A stretch of 64,000 nucleotides of DNA. Source: Ctena decussata (taxonomy: Eukaryota; Mollusca; Bivalvia; Lucinida; Lucinidae). The position numbers and the translations under genes are program-made. Below are positions 1 through 11,405 of this stretch, piece after piece; positions within the stretch are counted from its first letter, which is position 1; the number at the start of each line of letters is the position of its first letter. Location of the stretch: positions 53,274,271-53,338,270 of the forward strand of contig OZ022509.1 in the NCBI GenBank assembly GCA_963989385.1. The letters are read 5' to 3'. Under the pieces are notes generated by a model, which made no database searches, was not told the DNA's origin, and worked only from the letters and a program-made list of their open reading frames with translations.

Positions 1-100
1 ACACCTTAGCTACTGCTTGTATTTGTTGTATTGTTGAACATATTTTACCACGTATAACTTATACATCCTTGTTATCCATTAATTTTCAATGTCCCACATT

Positions 101-343
101 TCAGAGCCCTAGATAAGAGGGAGTATTTGGTGATAATTAGGGATAATTTTTGTTAATTCTGGATAAAAACATATGTTGTGACCCCTCATCTGAACCGTCT
201 CGTCAAACATACGTTGGGACCCCTCATCTGAACCGTCTCGACGAGACGGTTCAGATGAGGCGTCACAACATATGGTTTCAATGAGAAATAAAGAAAATTA
301 TCCCTCATTTATCATCAAATACTCTTCTTATCTAGAGCTCTGA
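101..343. mobile_element. Palindromic MITE, AGAGCTCTAGATAAG family
   Basis: Terminal inverted repeats CAGAGCCCTAGATAAGAGG and CTTATCTAGAGCTCTGA enclose a near-perfect palindrome around GACGAGAC. One arm holds an extra duplicated segment. Related copies lie at 44101-44312 and 63007-63212. Confidence 0.75.
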
Positions 344-417
344 TTATTTACAGATATTTTAAAACAGCAGACCAACAGATCATGTGTCACAACACTTGGG
401 TGTACAGTCCAGGGTTG

Positions 418-1245
418 CCACGGTCAGGGTGAAACGTCTGGAGAATGAATTTTTTTCCAGGTCAGGGAAAAGTCAGGGAATTTTATGTTTGGTTAGGGAA
501 CTTTGGAAAGGACTTGAAAAGTCAGGGAAAAGTCAGGGATTTTGAAAATTAAATTAATGGCTATAGCAGTCTTCAGAAAATTCTTTATTCTGTTCAAAGG
601 GAAAGGTTTTGCTTTAAAGAGAGACAGTCCAGGCACATCTCCCTCTTTATTGGGGGTACTTTTAAAGGAAGGAATTTGCTCCCTGGGGAGCAAATTCTTT
701 CCTTTAATAGTAACCCCAATTTCCAGCTGATTCGGCTAGAACTGTTGAAGTAAAGAGTAAAGGTCAAGTTTTGGATTGGTAAAAAGGGTATGGAAAACTG
801 TAAAAAGTCAGGGAAAATCAGGGAAAAGTCAGGAAATTTATAATTGGAGGATCAGTGTCAACCCTGTGCTTTTTTTTCTTTTGAAACAACTTCTATGCAA
901 ACCTTGAAATAAAAAATTGGCTTGTCTAATTCGAAAATTAAATTAATGGCTACAGCAGTCTTCGGAAAATTATTTATTCTGTTCAAGGGGAAAGGGTTTG
1001 CTTTATAGAAAGATAGTCCAGGCACATCTCCCTCTTTATGGAGGCTACTCTTAAGGAAGGAATTTGCTCCCTGGGGGTGCAAATTCTTTCCTTTAATAGT
1101 TACCCCCAATTTCTAACTCATTCAGCTAGCACTGTTGAAGTAAAGAGTAAAATTCAACTTTTGGATTGGCAAAAAGGGTATGAAAATGTCAGGGAAAAAG
1201 TCAGGGAAAAGTCAGGAAATTTATAATTAGAGGATCACTGTAACC
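418..1245. repeat. Two tandem copies of a ~400 bp repeat with TCAGGG motifs
   Basis: The segments 540-850 and 930-1245 are homologous (AATTAAATTAATGGCTA.AGCAGTCTTC...). They share a palindromic AAGGAAxGAATTTGCTCC core and the motif GTCAGGGAAAAGTCAGG. No coding potential is visible. Confidence 0.65.
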
Positions 1246-1484
1246 CTGTGCACCCTTTTGTTTTGAAACAACTTCTAAGCAAACCTTGAAATAAAAAATG
1301 GGGTTGTCTAATATTGGCAAGATGGAGGAGTCATTTTTGGGACATTGGGCATAAAAGGGTTAAAGCTTTGTTTACATACCATAATTACTCTATAATTTTG
1401 GACACACGGATGTTGGACAATTATTGTTCCAAAATTCTTAGAAAGTGGATTACATTAATGCATCCAAATGATGCTTAGTGAATG

Positions 1485-1552
1485 GCAAACATTGTAGACC
1501 CTGATCAAACTGCTCCTTGAGGAGCAGTTTGATCTGGGTCTACAATGTTTGC
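1485..1552. repeat. Hairpin, GCAAACATTGTAGACC family
   Basis: A near-perfect 68 bp palindrome centred on CTCCTTGAGGAG. The same family recurs near 15931, 18925, 20943, 31590, 38785, 42915 and 48590. Confidence 0.75.
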
Positions 1553-1751
1553 TTAGACCTGTCTGTCCAAATATTTAGAGTTATTACAGTAGGCAAATTT
1601 TCTTGTGTGAACAAAGCTTTCTTTAATTTTTGTATATACATGTATGATAGCTTGTAAAGAATAAACTTCAAGGCCTGGTTGTTCAAATGCATGATAAGCA
1701 AAAACAGTCAGTTTTGCCGCCATAAATAAAAGAAATAGCATGTTTGATGTT

Positions 1752-2020
1752 GGTTGGTTGATTTGATGCTTAACGTCCACGGTAAACAACTAAGGTCATG
1801 TCAGGACGGTCAGTTAACCTAACCACACTATTCCTGGGCAGGCTTAGACCTCCTAAGCGGTTAACCAGTACTAAGTGCACATACTTTCGCCAGTAACTGA
1901 CAACTGCCCTTCTTGAATCAGCGGAAGGAGAAACGAAAGTATGTGGCCAGACCGGGATTCGAACCCAGGACCTCTGACTTACGAGTCAGGTGCCCTACCG
2001 ATTGCGCTACCCAGCCCGGC
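1752..2020 (-). mobile_element. tRNA-derived SINE, copy 1
   Basis: On the minus strand a tRNA-like head (A-box TAGCGCAATCGG, B-box GGTTCGAATCC, loop CTGACTCGTAAGTCAG) leads to a body and a tail GACGTTAAGCATCAAATCAA. It is flanked by a 12 bp target-site duplication ATGTTTGATGTT at 1740-1751 and 2021-2032. Confidence 0.88.
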
Positions 2021-2712
2021 ATGTTTGATGTTATTTGTTGTGGAAGACTGGACTAATGACTTTGTTAGGCTAGGGATGCCTTGAACAGCAGGGCCTGTTC
2101 TATTTAATTCTACAATTAATGAAAATTGCCATGTTTGCAATCTTTTGTATTTTTATATTCAGTATTTAATTAAATATAGCATTGCTGGCTGTTCATATGG
2201 ATGAATTTTATTTATTCTATTTTATAACTTTGATAAGAAATCTTTGTGCAAGTGAATGCTGCAATAAGTTTGTTGGCAAAGATTATTTGTCACATTTTTC
2301 TGAGGCAAAGAATTTGCTCCTTGTGAAAGCAAAATGTTAGCCACAGTTTTTTTGTCATGGTTTTTGTGACAAAGAAACTCTGTGGGTGTGAAAAGAACTT
2401 TTATCTGATTTTTAGCACGCATGTACAGTTATTGAATTCACAGTAACAGTGACATCTGCATCCCTAATATATAATATCTTTAAAATTTTGGGTTCATATT
2501 TTCAGGCGAGATATGCTGTCCTGTAGTGTATATATTAGAAATGTCATAGTCTTTGAATAAACTTGTTCTAATTTAATTAATAGTACGATTTACAAACTTT
2601 TCCTAGCTTAATTTATATTTTACTGTTTATTGGTAGTCTATCGTCAAATTACTCTTGTATATACATGTATTTCTTTTAGATGAAATAAAAGTTCAAAATG
2701 TGTTTGCTCTTT
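2021..2712. other. Unannotated AT-rich stretch
   Basis: Both strands show no finger motif, long open frame or clear repeat boundary. Only short AT-rich sequence is visible. Confidence 0.5.
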
Positions 2713-3165
2713 TTAGCTCACCTGAGCCAGCGGCTCCTGGGGAGCTTATAGGATGGTAAGGCTCCGTTGTCCGTCGTCCGTCATCCGTCCACACTTTCAA
2801 ACAACTTCTCCTCTGAAACCGCTGGGCTGATTGTAACCAGATTTCATATAGAGCCTCCTGGGACCTTAGGAACGAAAAGTTGTTCAAACGGTTTGGGTCA
2901 CATGACCAACTTTGCCGCCATGCCCATATATGGTAAAAACCTAAAAAAATCTTCTTCTCTAGAACCAATAGGCCGATGGCCTTGAAACTTGGTATGTAGC
3001 ATCAGGTATGCGAGTACTACCAAGATTGTTCAAATTATGATCTTGGGTTGTCCTTGACCTTTTTTACGGTAAGGTCAAATTTGCTTCCTTATGCTTTTAT
3101 ATGGCAAAATGCTACAACATAAGATATCATGGAAACTATTGAAGATTTTGGCCTAAAAATTAGTA

Positions 3166-4383
3166 GGGTAATTCGCCCTTCAGTCGAACTTGCCCTTAAG
3201 TCGAACAATTTAAACTGATAACATTAACATTTCAACTTGGTGGGTCATTGCCTATTAAGATGCCAGGCGTTACTTTAATCCATGAACAATATGCATAAAA
3301 GACTCCCAAATATAAAGCTCAAATTATTATACGACTAGCAGTCGTCGCAACTCATCCCCTCGAGCTGTTTCTAAATTTCATAATTTTGATTTTTATAAAT
3401 TTTGTGAAATACTTAATATCATGTAGCAAAAAGGGTCTTAGTTTGCGAAATTTAACATTTTTGTTAAACTTATCCATGGCTTCTCAATGATCGAAAAGAT
3501 AACTATTTATTGGTCAAAATAAGTAAAATTAACAAAAAATTTCTCGATTAACACAAGCCTATGCTTCTTCATTCAGTCGAACACCGATTCGCCCTAAAGT
3601 CGAACACGGGCATATACAGTCAAACCTGTCTTAAGGGGTCACCCAAGGGAAGGACAAAAATTGGCTGCTTAAGACAGGTGACCCCTTAATACAGGTTCAT
3701 TTGCACTGTATTTTGGTTCAAGGGACCCAGAAAATGTGGCTGCTTAAGACAGGTGACCCCTTAATAGAGGTGACCCCATGAGCAGGTTTGACTGTATTTT
3801 CAGAGACGGTTTACTCACTGGAACACTAGCAAATACATTCAGTCACAGTCTAATTGCACAAACACATCTTCCTCTTTTCTTTTATGCACCCATTAAGGGT
3901 GTACGCTTAACATAAACGAAATAGCACACATGATAACTGAGCCCCTTAAACGAATGTTTTTCTACATGCACCAGGAGTCACAGGGTGGATTTATCTGCAT
4001 TTACATACATTGCTGTGTGTCTTATTATCTCCTAGAGAGTGCTTTAAAATGACATCAAATAAAAATGATTTAAAAATTTGTAATTTAAAAATGCGGATTT
4101 CCTGGATATCACAGACCCTACATGAGGTTGTCCTATAATGGCTGGATCTGTATATCTGTTTGAGTCAGGGGCAAGTCTGTTCGACTTAAGGGCTTATTTG
4201 GGTAGGTGGATAAAACCCCTTATTATTCCCTTATTTCACGAAGTATGGCTAAACGGTTGCAGCATTTTGGTGCTTGGAAAGCTGCGTTTGCTGTTGCATG
4301 ACCCAAACACGATGTGGGTCAATAGCCGGGGTCTGTAAGCGCAAGAAAATGCAAAAGGTGTTCGACTCAAGGGCGAACTACCC
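3166..4383. mobile_element. TIR element flanked by TA
   Basis: Ends GGGTAATTCGCCCTT and, inverted, GGGTAGTTCGCCCTT, extending into AGTCGAAC. It is flanked by TA at 3164-3165 and 4384-4385. The interrupted host repeat resumes on the other side (GGCCTAAAAATTAG / TCTACAGTCATC), confirming the insertion. TA target use fits a Tc1/mariner-like non-autonomous element; no transposase frame is seen. Confidence 0.78.
3617..3794. mobile_element. Nested TIR MITE, CAGTCAAACCTG family
   Basis: CAGTCAAACCTGTCTTAA at one end and GCAGGTTTGACTG at the other, flanked by TA (3615-3616, 3795-3796). It lies inside the 3166-4383 element, giving a three-level nest. Confidence 0.72.
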
Positions 4384-4437
4384 TATCTACAGTCATCTTA
4401 ATGAGTACACAAGTTTAGCTTTTGAAAAAGCTTGAGA

Positions 4438-5116
4438 GGTTATCCCTTAGCAAATGAATCTATTGGATGCAAGTGGTAAAGCAGAAAAATGGCAGCAATA
4501 CAAGTTAATTTTATTGTATTCTTGGATTTGTTGAAGCTGTAGGTAAGTGGCGAGTTTGACAGTTTTTTTTCTTTTTGTCTAGTGATTGCTTGTAAGAGGT
4601 GAGCTTCAGTACTATTAACTTTTGTTAGATGACCTGTACTGTTTAGTAATGGCTCTTCGTAAGAGGACTGTACTCTCTGGTAAGTGCTTGTATTAGGTGA
4701 GATTCTTGTATTAGGCGAGATGTAGTCTTCAGGATAAGTTTTACAGCTCATGTCTTAGCAATGCTGGAAGGGACCCTGCAGCTGGGTGCGCCAAACTATG
4801 GGAGCAAGTGCCGGTAAATAGTGGAACCTGCATTTAGCATCAGTCATGTAGAACTTGTTATTGATCTGCACTGTAAAGTGCTAACTTAACTTTCAGGTAA
4901 CTGTTTGTATAAGGTGACATAAAGAGTTTTAAGATATAAGCTATAAAGATCATGCATTAGCGATGCTGGCGAGAACCCTGTAGCTGGGTGTGCCAATTGT
5001 AGAAGTACCAGGAGATAGTGGGACCTGTAGGAAACGGCGAAAGCAAAGCAAAAGGAAACGGCGTACAATCGAGTACGAATTCCTATCTTAATATGGTTAT
5101 CACCAAGGGGATAACC
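4438..5116. mobile_element. TIR element with GGTTATCCC ends
   Basis: GGTTATCCCTTAG and its inverted counterpart CCAAGGGGATAACC bound about 680 bp that split another unit of the 440 bp repeat. An internal segment (GCGATGCTGG.GAGAACCCTG type) occurs twice. Confidence 0.55.
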
Positions 5117-6734
5117 AATGAAGATTTATGAGTACAAGAGGTCGTGGTCATTCTTTGACCTTTGACCCAGAACTCTCATATTTTGACAAGTTCTAACAAT
5201 CTCCTCAAAAGCCACTGGGCAAATTGAAACCAAATTTCATATAGAGTCTTCAGGGGCTGAGCGAACGAAAATTTATTCATACGGTCCAGGTCACGTGACC
5301 AACATGGCCACCACGCCCATATATGGTAAAAACCTTTAAAAATCTTCTCCAGAACCAGTTGACCGATGGCATTGAAACTTGGTATGTAGCATTGGGTACT
5401 CAAATACTATCAAGATTGTTCAAAATGATGACCTTGGGTTGACCTTGACTTTTTTACAGCAAGGTCAAATATGGGAAAATGCTAGAACATAAGATTTAAT
5501 GGAAAGTTTGGAAGATTTTGGCCTAAAAATTGGTATATACAGTCATCTTAATGAGTACATGAAGATTTGGTAGTACAAGAGGTCAAGGTCATTCTTTGAC
5601 CTTTGACCCAGAACTCATATTTTGACAATTTCAAACAATCTCCTCAAAAACCACTGGGCCAATTGTGACAAAAATTCATATAGAACCTCCACGGCTTGAG
5701 GGAATGAAAAAAATTTCTAACGGTCCTGGTCACATAACCAACATGGCCGCCATGCCCATATATGGTAAAAACCTTTAAAAATCTTGTTCTCCAGAACCAA
5801 TTGACCGATGGCCTTGAGAGTTAGTATGTAGCATTGGGTACTTGAGTGCTTGAGTCAAGATTATTCAAATTATGACCTGGGGTTGACCTTGACCTTTTTT
5901 ACAGCAAGGTCAAATATGGGAAACTGCTAGAACATAAGATTTCATGGAAAGTTTTTTTTTGAAGATTTTGGTCTAGAAAGTAGTACAAATGTATATACAG
6001 TTGTCTTAATGAGGTCATGAAGAATTATGAGTACAAGAGGTCAAGGTCATTCTTTGACCTTTGACCCAGATCTCTCATTTTTTGACATTTTCAAACATTA
6101 CCTCAAAAGCCAAAGGGTTAATTGTAAGCACATTTCATATAGCGCCTCCAGGGGTTGATTGAATAAAAATTTGTTCAAAGGTCCAGGTCACATGACCAAC
6201 ATGGCCCCCATTACCATTTATGGTATTAACCTTTAATATATTTCTTCTCCAGAACCAATACACGTATGGACTTGAAACTTGGTAAGTAGCATGGAGTACT
6301 AGAGTACCACCAAGACTGTTCAAATGATGACCTTGGATTTACCTTGACCTTTCTTGTGGCATGGTCAAATATGGGAAAATGCTAGAACATAAGATTTCAT
6401 GGAAAGTTTTGAACATTTTGGCCTAAAAATGGTATTATGGTTGTCTTAATGAGTGCATGAAGATTTATGAGTACAAGTAGTCATGGTCATTCTTTGACTT
6501 TTGACCCAAGACTCATTTTTTAACAATTTTAGACATGATTAGAAAAAGCCACCTTGCCAATTGCTCAGGTGAGCAATTCAGGGCCTAATGGCCCTCTTGT
6601 TTTTTTCTAATGGCATTGAAGAAGACAGCTACCACACTGTGTTGTCGATACAATGTAACTGAAAGAACAGTGTATTAAAGTTGATGCAACTTCATGCATG
6701 ACCTGGTACAACTCAATGTTTTTCTGCCATTTTG

Positions 6735-7812
6735 ATATGCCCATTTTAAAAAAAACGGACGTATTATGGCATGGCACTGTCTGTGTGTCCATCCGTCAAC
6801 ATTCTTATGTGCAACATAACTCAGTAACCCTTTGGGATATGTTCATGAAATTTTATAGGAATATATATTAGGTTGGGGCAAAGTGTCGATTAAAATAACA
6901 GTTGCTCCCCATTTCTTACTTTCCAAGTTATGCCCCTTTGATTATTTTTTTCTCCGACTAGTCTTGTGCGCGCCGTAACTAAATAACCATTTGGGATATC
7001 AAGATGAAACTTCACTGCAATGTGTATGAAGATCTGACCATGTATCTGGTATAACAATAGTTGTGCTCTCTTTTATTCCTTTTGGAGTTGCGTCCCATTG
7101 ATTAGATTTTTTAGGCTATTTTTGTGTATACTTACCACTTACCTTGTGTATTATCATAACTTGGTAACCATTTGGAATGCCTTGATGAAACTTTATAGCA
7201 ATGTGCATGATCACAAGACAGTGTGTCACCTATAAGATTGGTTGCTCCCCCATACTTTTGTAGTAACCTCCCTTTGATTAGTTTTTTAGGCTAGTTCCAT
7301 TCACTCCTTAACTGCTTAACCCTTTGAAATATTTTAATGAAACTTTGTAGGAATGTGTTTGATAATGGGTCAATGTTTCATAAGCACGAACCACAGCTCT
7401 GGCTTTCTTACTTCCTGAATTATGTGCCCTTGCATCGATTTCCATTTTACTCTAACTCCCAAACTATTGAAAATATTCTAACAAAACTTTATGGTGATAT
7501 GTATATTGTCAAGGGAATATATTAGAACCAAGAACGGTAAGTCTGGTTTACTTAGTTTATGAATTATCTCCCTTGTTTGACTGGCATTTCTCAACTTCTG
7601 AGCTGCTTCACCTTTGAAGCTGATTTTTGGTATAATAATAGTATTTGATGTGTTAAATGTTTAAATTTAAACAACAAGGAGGTCATTCATTAAGAGTTGT
7701 TTCCCCTGTTTGTCTCTGTCATCCTTCTATAAACAATCTTGTTCTTTCTGTATATAGCTCCTTCATGACACTGAAACAAGCGTAATATGTGTCGCTTGCG
7801 AAGCTCTTGTTT
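6735..7812 (-). mobile_element. Interspersed ~1 kb repeat, CAAGGGCTTCGCAAG family, inverted copy
   Basis: Reverse-oriented homologue of 14890-15919 and of the ends of 25752-27493. Internal subunits of about 200 bp repeat the pattern TAACC.TTTGG.ATATC..GATGAAA. No TIR or protein is seen. Confidence 0.65.
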
Positions 7813-7985
7813 CATAGGGTGACACTTTCTTGACTTCCTGTTTGCTTCCTTGGAGTGCAAAGCCCTTTCAAAATGGGTTCTGCTCTAAAAAGAAAGAATT
7901 TGCTCTTACAGGTGCAAATTCTTACATTTAAGAGGAGACCCCAATTTAGAAGGGGGGCAAAGTAAAAAGGGGTGAGTTGCTTCCC
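7813..7985. mobile_element. Fragment of GTGxATGGGTACAC MITE
   Basis: Contains the diagnostic core AAAGAAAGAATTTGCTC / GCAAATTCTTxxxTTTAAGAG palindrome. Its distal end has been amplified into the adjacent minisatellite. Confidence 0.6.
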
Positions 7986-8367
7986 CTGGAAGTGCACCCA
8001 TTTATCATATGTAGAGTTACTTCCCCTGGAAGTGCATTAATTTATCATATTTAGAGTTACTTCCCCTGGAAGTGCACCCATTTATCATATTAAGTTACTT
8101 CCCCTGGAAGTGCACCCATTTATCATATTTAGAGTTACTTCCCCTGGAAGTGCACCCATTTATCATATTTAGAGTTACTTCCCCTGGAAGTGCACCCATT
8201 TTTCATATTTAATTACTTCCCCTGGAAGTGCACCCATTTATCATATTTAGAATAACTTCCCCTGGAAGTGCACCCATTTATCATATTAAGAGTTACTTCC
8301 CCTGGAACTGCACCCATTTATCATATTTAGAGTTACTTCCCCTGGAAGTGCACCCATTTATTATATT
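7971..8367. repeat. Minisatellite, ~40 bp unit, about 10 copies
   Basis: Unit AGTTACTTCCCCTGGAAGTG plus CACCCATTTATCATATTTAG. The unit is the terminal segment of the adjacent MITE, so the array arose by tandem expansion of a transposon end. It lies 200 bp upstream of Z1. Confidence 0.85.
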
Positions 8368-8400
8368 TATTTGGCGACAAGACAGAGTTTCCCCCTTCCA

Positions 8401-8463
8401 AACAATCTCAAAAAACTAGATCCATCTTATAAGATGGATCTATATCTTTGGGATAATTTTGGA
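8401..8463. repeat. Hairpin, AGATCCATCTTATAAGATGGATCT family
   Basis: A palindrome centred on CTTATAAG with AATCxCAAA outer arms. Its relatives are clustered at 59578-59905 and 62833-62905. Confidence 0.7.
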
Positions 8464-8562
8464 AGGAAAAACCCATATCATGGCAGAATTTCATAAATAG
8501 ATATTTGGAGGAAAACTCATCTAAGAGTCAAATAAATATGATGTTGTCTAAACTTGTTGTAG

Positions 8563-8924
8563 GCAAATCAAGCAGGCAGCCAAGAGCTCAGCTCAGACCC
8601 TCCCACCCAAGAATTCACACAGAAAATCGGAGGGAGGGAAACATCACGGCTGTTCAATCCCATAATCCATCTTCTTTCTCTTCATCAGACTCATCTCCGG
8701 GGCTTGCACTGAATCCTCTGTATTGCCAAGCGCTTGTGGAAGATATTGAACTAATTCACTGTGAGGCCTGTGGGAAAGGATTCAAGTTCAAATCTCAACT
8801 TGAGATTCACCAGCGGTCACACACAGGCTCCAAACCGTATCACTGTAAAGTCTGTGACAGATCTTTTACCCAGGTGAACAATTTGTACCGTCATATGAGA
8901 CAGCTGCGTCATTTTGATAACTGA
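8563..8924 (+). CDS. Z1: plus-strand terminal exon with two C2H2 zinc fingers
   Basis: This exon encodes about 119 residues: a Ser-rich, low-complexity linker and then two C2H2 fingers at roughly residues 66-85 and 93-115. Finger 1 reads CEAC...H-x3-H. Finger 2 reads CKVC...H-x5-H, and the stop follows three residues after the last His. The start is a proposed acceptor (TTGTTGTAG at 8554-8562), which puts the exon in phase 1 like all minus-strand exons. No convincing ATG with a first-exon context is visible; the longer open frame begins only with a TTG at 8505. The pattern CGKGF..KSQL plus CDRSF is shared with Z2 and Z3, so Z1 belongs to the same family although its orientation is opposite. 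Predicted helix residues at -1,2,3,6 are F,S,Q,I and Q,N,N,R. It is probably a nuclear DNA-binding segment. It could instead be the last exon of a separate plus-strand gene. Confidence 0.62.
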
Positions 8925-8993
8925 AGTACCATAATACTCTAAAATTTGCACACCTTCACTGAATACTGTAATCATCTTAACATTTGAACAAGT

Positions 8994-9238
8994 TTAAGGT
9001 GAATGGGTACACTTTCAGGGGAAGCAACTCGACCATTTTCATTTTTACCTGACTTTTAAATGGGGTCAATACTTTAAAGGGAATTTGCTCCTGTAGAAGC
9101 AAATTCTATCTTTTAAAAAGACTCCTGTTTGGAAGGCTTTCATCTTCCAGAGAAGCTAGTAGGCAATAACAACAATTGTTGGTTTTTTTTTTACAAAAAA
9201 ATGGCAGAAAAACATGGAGGTGTATCCATACACCTTAA
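8994..9238. mobile_element. GTGAATGGGTACAC MITE
   Basis: Ends TTAAGGTGAATGGGTACAC and GTGTATCCATACACCTTAA form TIRs; the centre is the GAATTTGCTCC...AGCAAATTC palindrome. About 245 bp. This is the most frequent family in the window. Confidence 0.78.
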
Positions 9239-9357
9239 AAAAAAATTTGGACAAGCAAAATGTTCAGACTTTATAAAACCTTGAGTGGTCAGCTGTGGAT
9301 GCTAAGGTACACTGTCCCTGCAATACCTAGGATATTGGCATATGAAAACAGGTCATA

Positions 9358-9690
9358 CATTTAGGTGTAGCGATACACCTCCATGTTTTTCCTCCATTTT
9401 ATGAAAGGGAGACAACTATGTGACTTCAATTTACCGTAATGTGCATATATATTGGGACACCAGAAAATAATAAATTTTCCATTTGGGACAAATGGAAAAT
9501 TTATTTTTTTAGGTGTCCCAATACTTAAGCACATTAGGGTAGTTCACAAAGACAAAAGCCTTCCAAAATGAGGTTTACTGTTATAAAGAAGAATTTGCTA
9601 CCTCAGGAGCAAATTCTTTCCTTTAAGAGTAGACCCCTATTTTGAAGAGAGACAATTATCAAAATGGCAGAGTTGCTTCCTCTGAAAGTA
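9358..9690. mobile_element. GTGAATGGGTACAC-family MITE interrupted by a second palindrome
   Basis: The outer element matches the same MITE in the other orientation. A TTTTCCATTTGGGACAAATGGAAAA palindrome ending in ...GTGTCCCAATA is inserted at about 9428-9543; that insert family recurs at 41818-41928 and 43565-43672. Confidence 0.65.
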
Positions 9691-10147
9691 CTATTTACCT
9701 AATACTGTTTACAACGTGTATACAGACAAATGGCCAGCTTGGACAGGTTTCACACAAAGAAGTGAAATGAACAGCGCTGTGCTTCGTAAATTTATTCATG
9801 TACATTTACAAAGTTGAAACAAAGTTAGGTCTTACATTGGCATTAATGTAATGTTTTGATCTTCTGTGTCTGCAATGACACTGATACACTGTTTCAATGC
9901 AGTATTCTGACTATTACAGTGAAGAATACACAGTTCCGAGCCACACCCAGAATATCAATCAAAATCACATGATAGCGTGTACCTGGCAAATGCAACGACA
10001 ACTTAGCATGTGACATAGTCTCACAAACAAATCACACGTGGTCAATATCAACACAAGTCCGTAATTTTACCTTACAGCTAATGCAAGGATGTATACCTGT
10101 TTAAAGAAAACGAACTAACACCACTTTTAATAAACTTACTCTGCTCT

Positions 10148-10300
10148 GCAAGAACAGAACGCATCGGGAATGCATGATGCGCCAACTGCCATGTGTAGGT
10201 CATGAGGAGGCTGATTCTTCGCCGTAGAACGCCAACATTTAGCAGACACTTGCATTTGTCATTCCGCCATCTTTGTGTAAGCTTGTGAGACGTAGTAACA
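10148..10300 (-). promoter_or_regulatory. Weak candidate 5' noncoding exon with YY1-like site
   Basis: On the minus strand this GC-richer segment contains AAGATGGCGGAAT, a YY1-like motif typical of animal start regions, and then a donor consensus AGCAGA|GTAAGT near 10148. It lies inside a 14 bp inverted repeat (ACACAGTTCCGAG / CTCGGAACTGTGT, 9927 and 10331). It could equally be a fragment of a mobile element. No linked coding exon is identified. Confidence 0.2.
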
Positions 10301-10711
10301 GTAACTAAGCAGGCGGAGCTTAGCGGCTATTCTCGGAACTGTGTATTGTCATAAAATAAAGTCAAATAGATGCATCTCATGATTCGAAGCCAAGTCATCT
10401 GGAAGTTTTTCCAGTGTGCAGTAGTTTTCCAGACGAGGCTGATCAAAGTTTAAATTTGACTTTGCTTAGAGTTTATGGAAACCTCTGTTGCTTATTGTGG
10501 AAAAACTCTTAATTATATGAGCCTTTTTGCCTAGAAGAATGAATAGGTATTGTGCACTTTACTGCATGAAAAATGACTGTGTTAAGAAAATATTAACGAT
10601 TTTCTTACCTGTTTTGTCCAAATACCAGCACGAAACTCCATGAACCATGTCAGTGATAGCACACTTACACGATTCTCCATCTTGGCTAAGCTACATATTG
10701 GAGACCGTGTA

Positions 10712-10958
10712 AACTGAAGATGAATGAGTACTTTTTCAGGGGAGTTAACTCTGCCATTTTTAATGTTTATTTCCCTTCTCAGTGGGGGTCATCTCTTAAA
10801 GGAAAGAATTTGCTTCTCTAGAAGCAAATTCTTTCCTTTAAGAGTAGACCCCCTTTGCATGGGCTTGATCCTCCTGGGAAGCAAACAGGAAATCACAAAA
10901 GTTGTTCCCCTTTGTAGAAATGGTGAGAAAACATAAACGGTGTACCCATACACCTTAA
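10712..10958. mobile_element. GTGAATGGGTACAC MITE
   Basis: Complete copy with the AGGAAAGAATTTGCTTCTCT / AGAAGCAAATTC central palindrome and the terminal TACCCATACACCTTAA. Confidence 0.78.
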
Positions 10959-11208
10959 TCGTATCTTACAGCATCTTAATCAAGCTCTGTGCATACTCCA
11001 GAATTAATCATTTCACTAGTCAACTTTCAGCTCATGTTTGCAATTTGAAATAAATGTACTTATACCAACTTTGTACCAGAATTATACCAAGAGTAAATTT
11101 CCATTACCAGAAACATTCTGTCAGGAAAATGCTTGTCTTCCATGCAAAAAGATAGACAATCAGATGTGTTTATTCATATTCCTTTGAACCACCTCTTCTG
11201 TAAACAAT

Positions 11209-11405
11209 AGGAGCCCCGGTAGCTCAGTGGGTTCAGCGCTGGCCTACTGATTTAGCGGTCGCGGGTTCGAGCCCCGCCAGAGGCGGAGTTCTTTCCATCG
11301 CAAACGGGATTCCATTGCACACAGCCTTTCATAATCACAAGCCCATTGTCCTGATATGACTGAAATACTGTTGAAAAGGACGTAAAATCGCAAGTCACCC
11401 TCACC
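11209..11405 (+). mobile_element. Second tRNA-derived SINE family, full copy
   Basis: Head GCCCCGGTAGCTCAGTGGG (A-box) and GGTTCGAGCCC (B-box), then a body with CCTGATATGACTGAAATAC and TGTTGAAAAGG. Flanked by an 11 bp duplication CTGTAAACAAT at 11198-11208 and 11406-11416. Diverged copies lie at 33519-33705 and 50886-51040. Confidence 0.85.

Larger units (their letters stand above)
2713..6600. mobile_element. AGCTCACCTGAGC-bounded repeat with ~440 bp internal tandem units
   Basis: It begins AGCTCACCTGAGCCAG and ends GCTCAGGTGAGCAATTC, an inverted pair. Inside are units starting near 5149, 5583, 6046 and 6483 (CATTCTTTGACCTTTGACCC... to ...CTTAATGAG), each about 435-460 bp. A first unit is interrupted by the elements at 3166-4383 and 4438-5116. 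Similar bounded elements sit at 53095-55325. No protein is evident. Confidence 0.7.

Noticed and set aside
1950..2020. tRNA gene (also at 34150, 37880, 51780)
   Set aside because: A-box and B-box are present but the anticodon arm has a 6-base loop and the unit continues into a SINE body with target duplications.
7955..8370. CRISPR-like direct repeat array
   Set aside because: Units are contiguous without unique spacers; it is a minisatellite in eukaryotic DNA.
8228..8419. Frame with a repeated LEVHPFIIF peptide
   Set aside because: Translation of the 40 bp minisatellite.
11211..11280. Standalone tRNA gene
   Set aside because: Head of a SINE flanked by an 11 bp target duplication.
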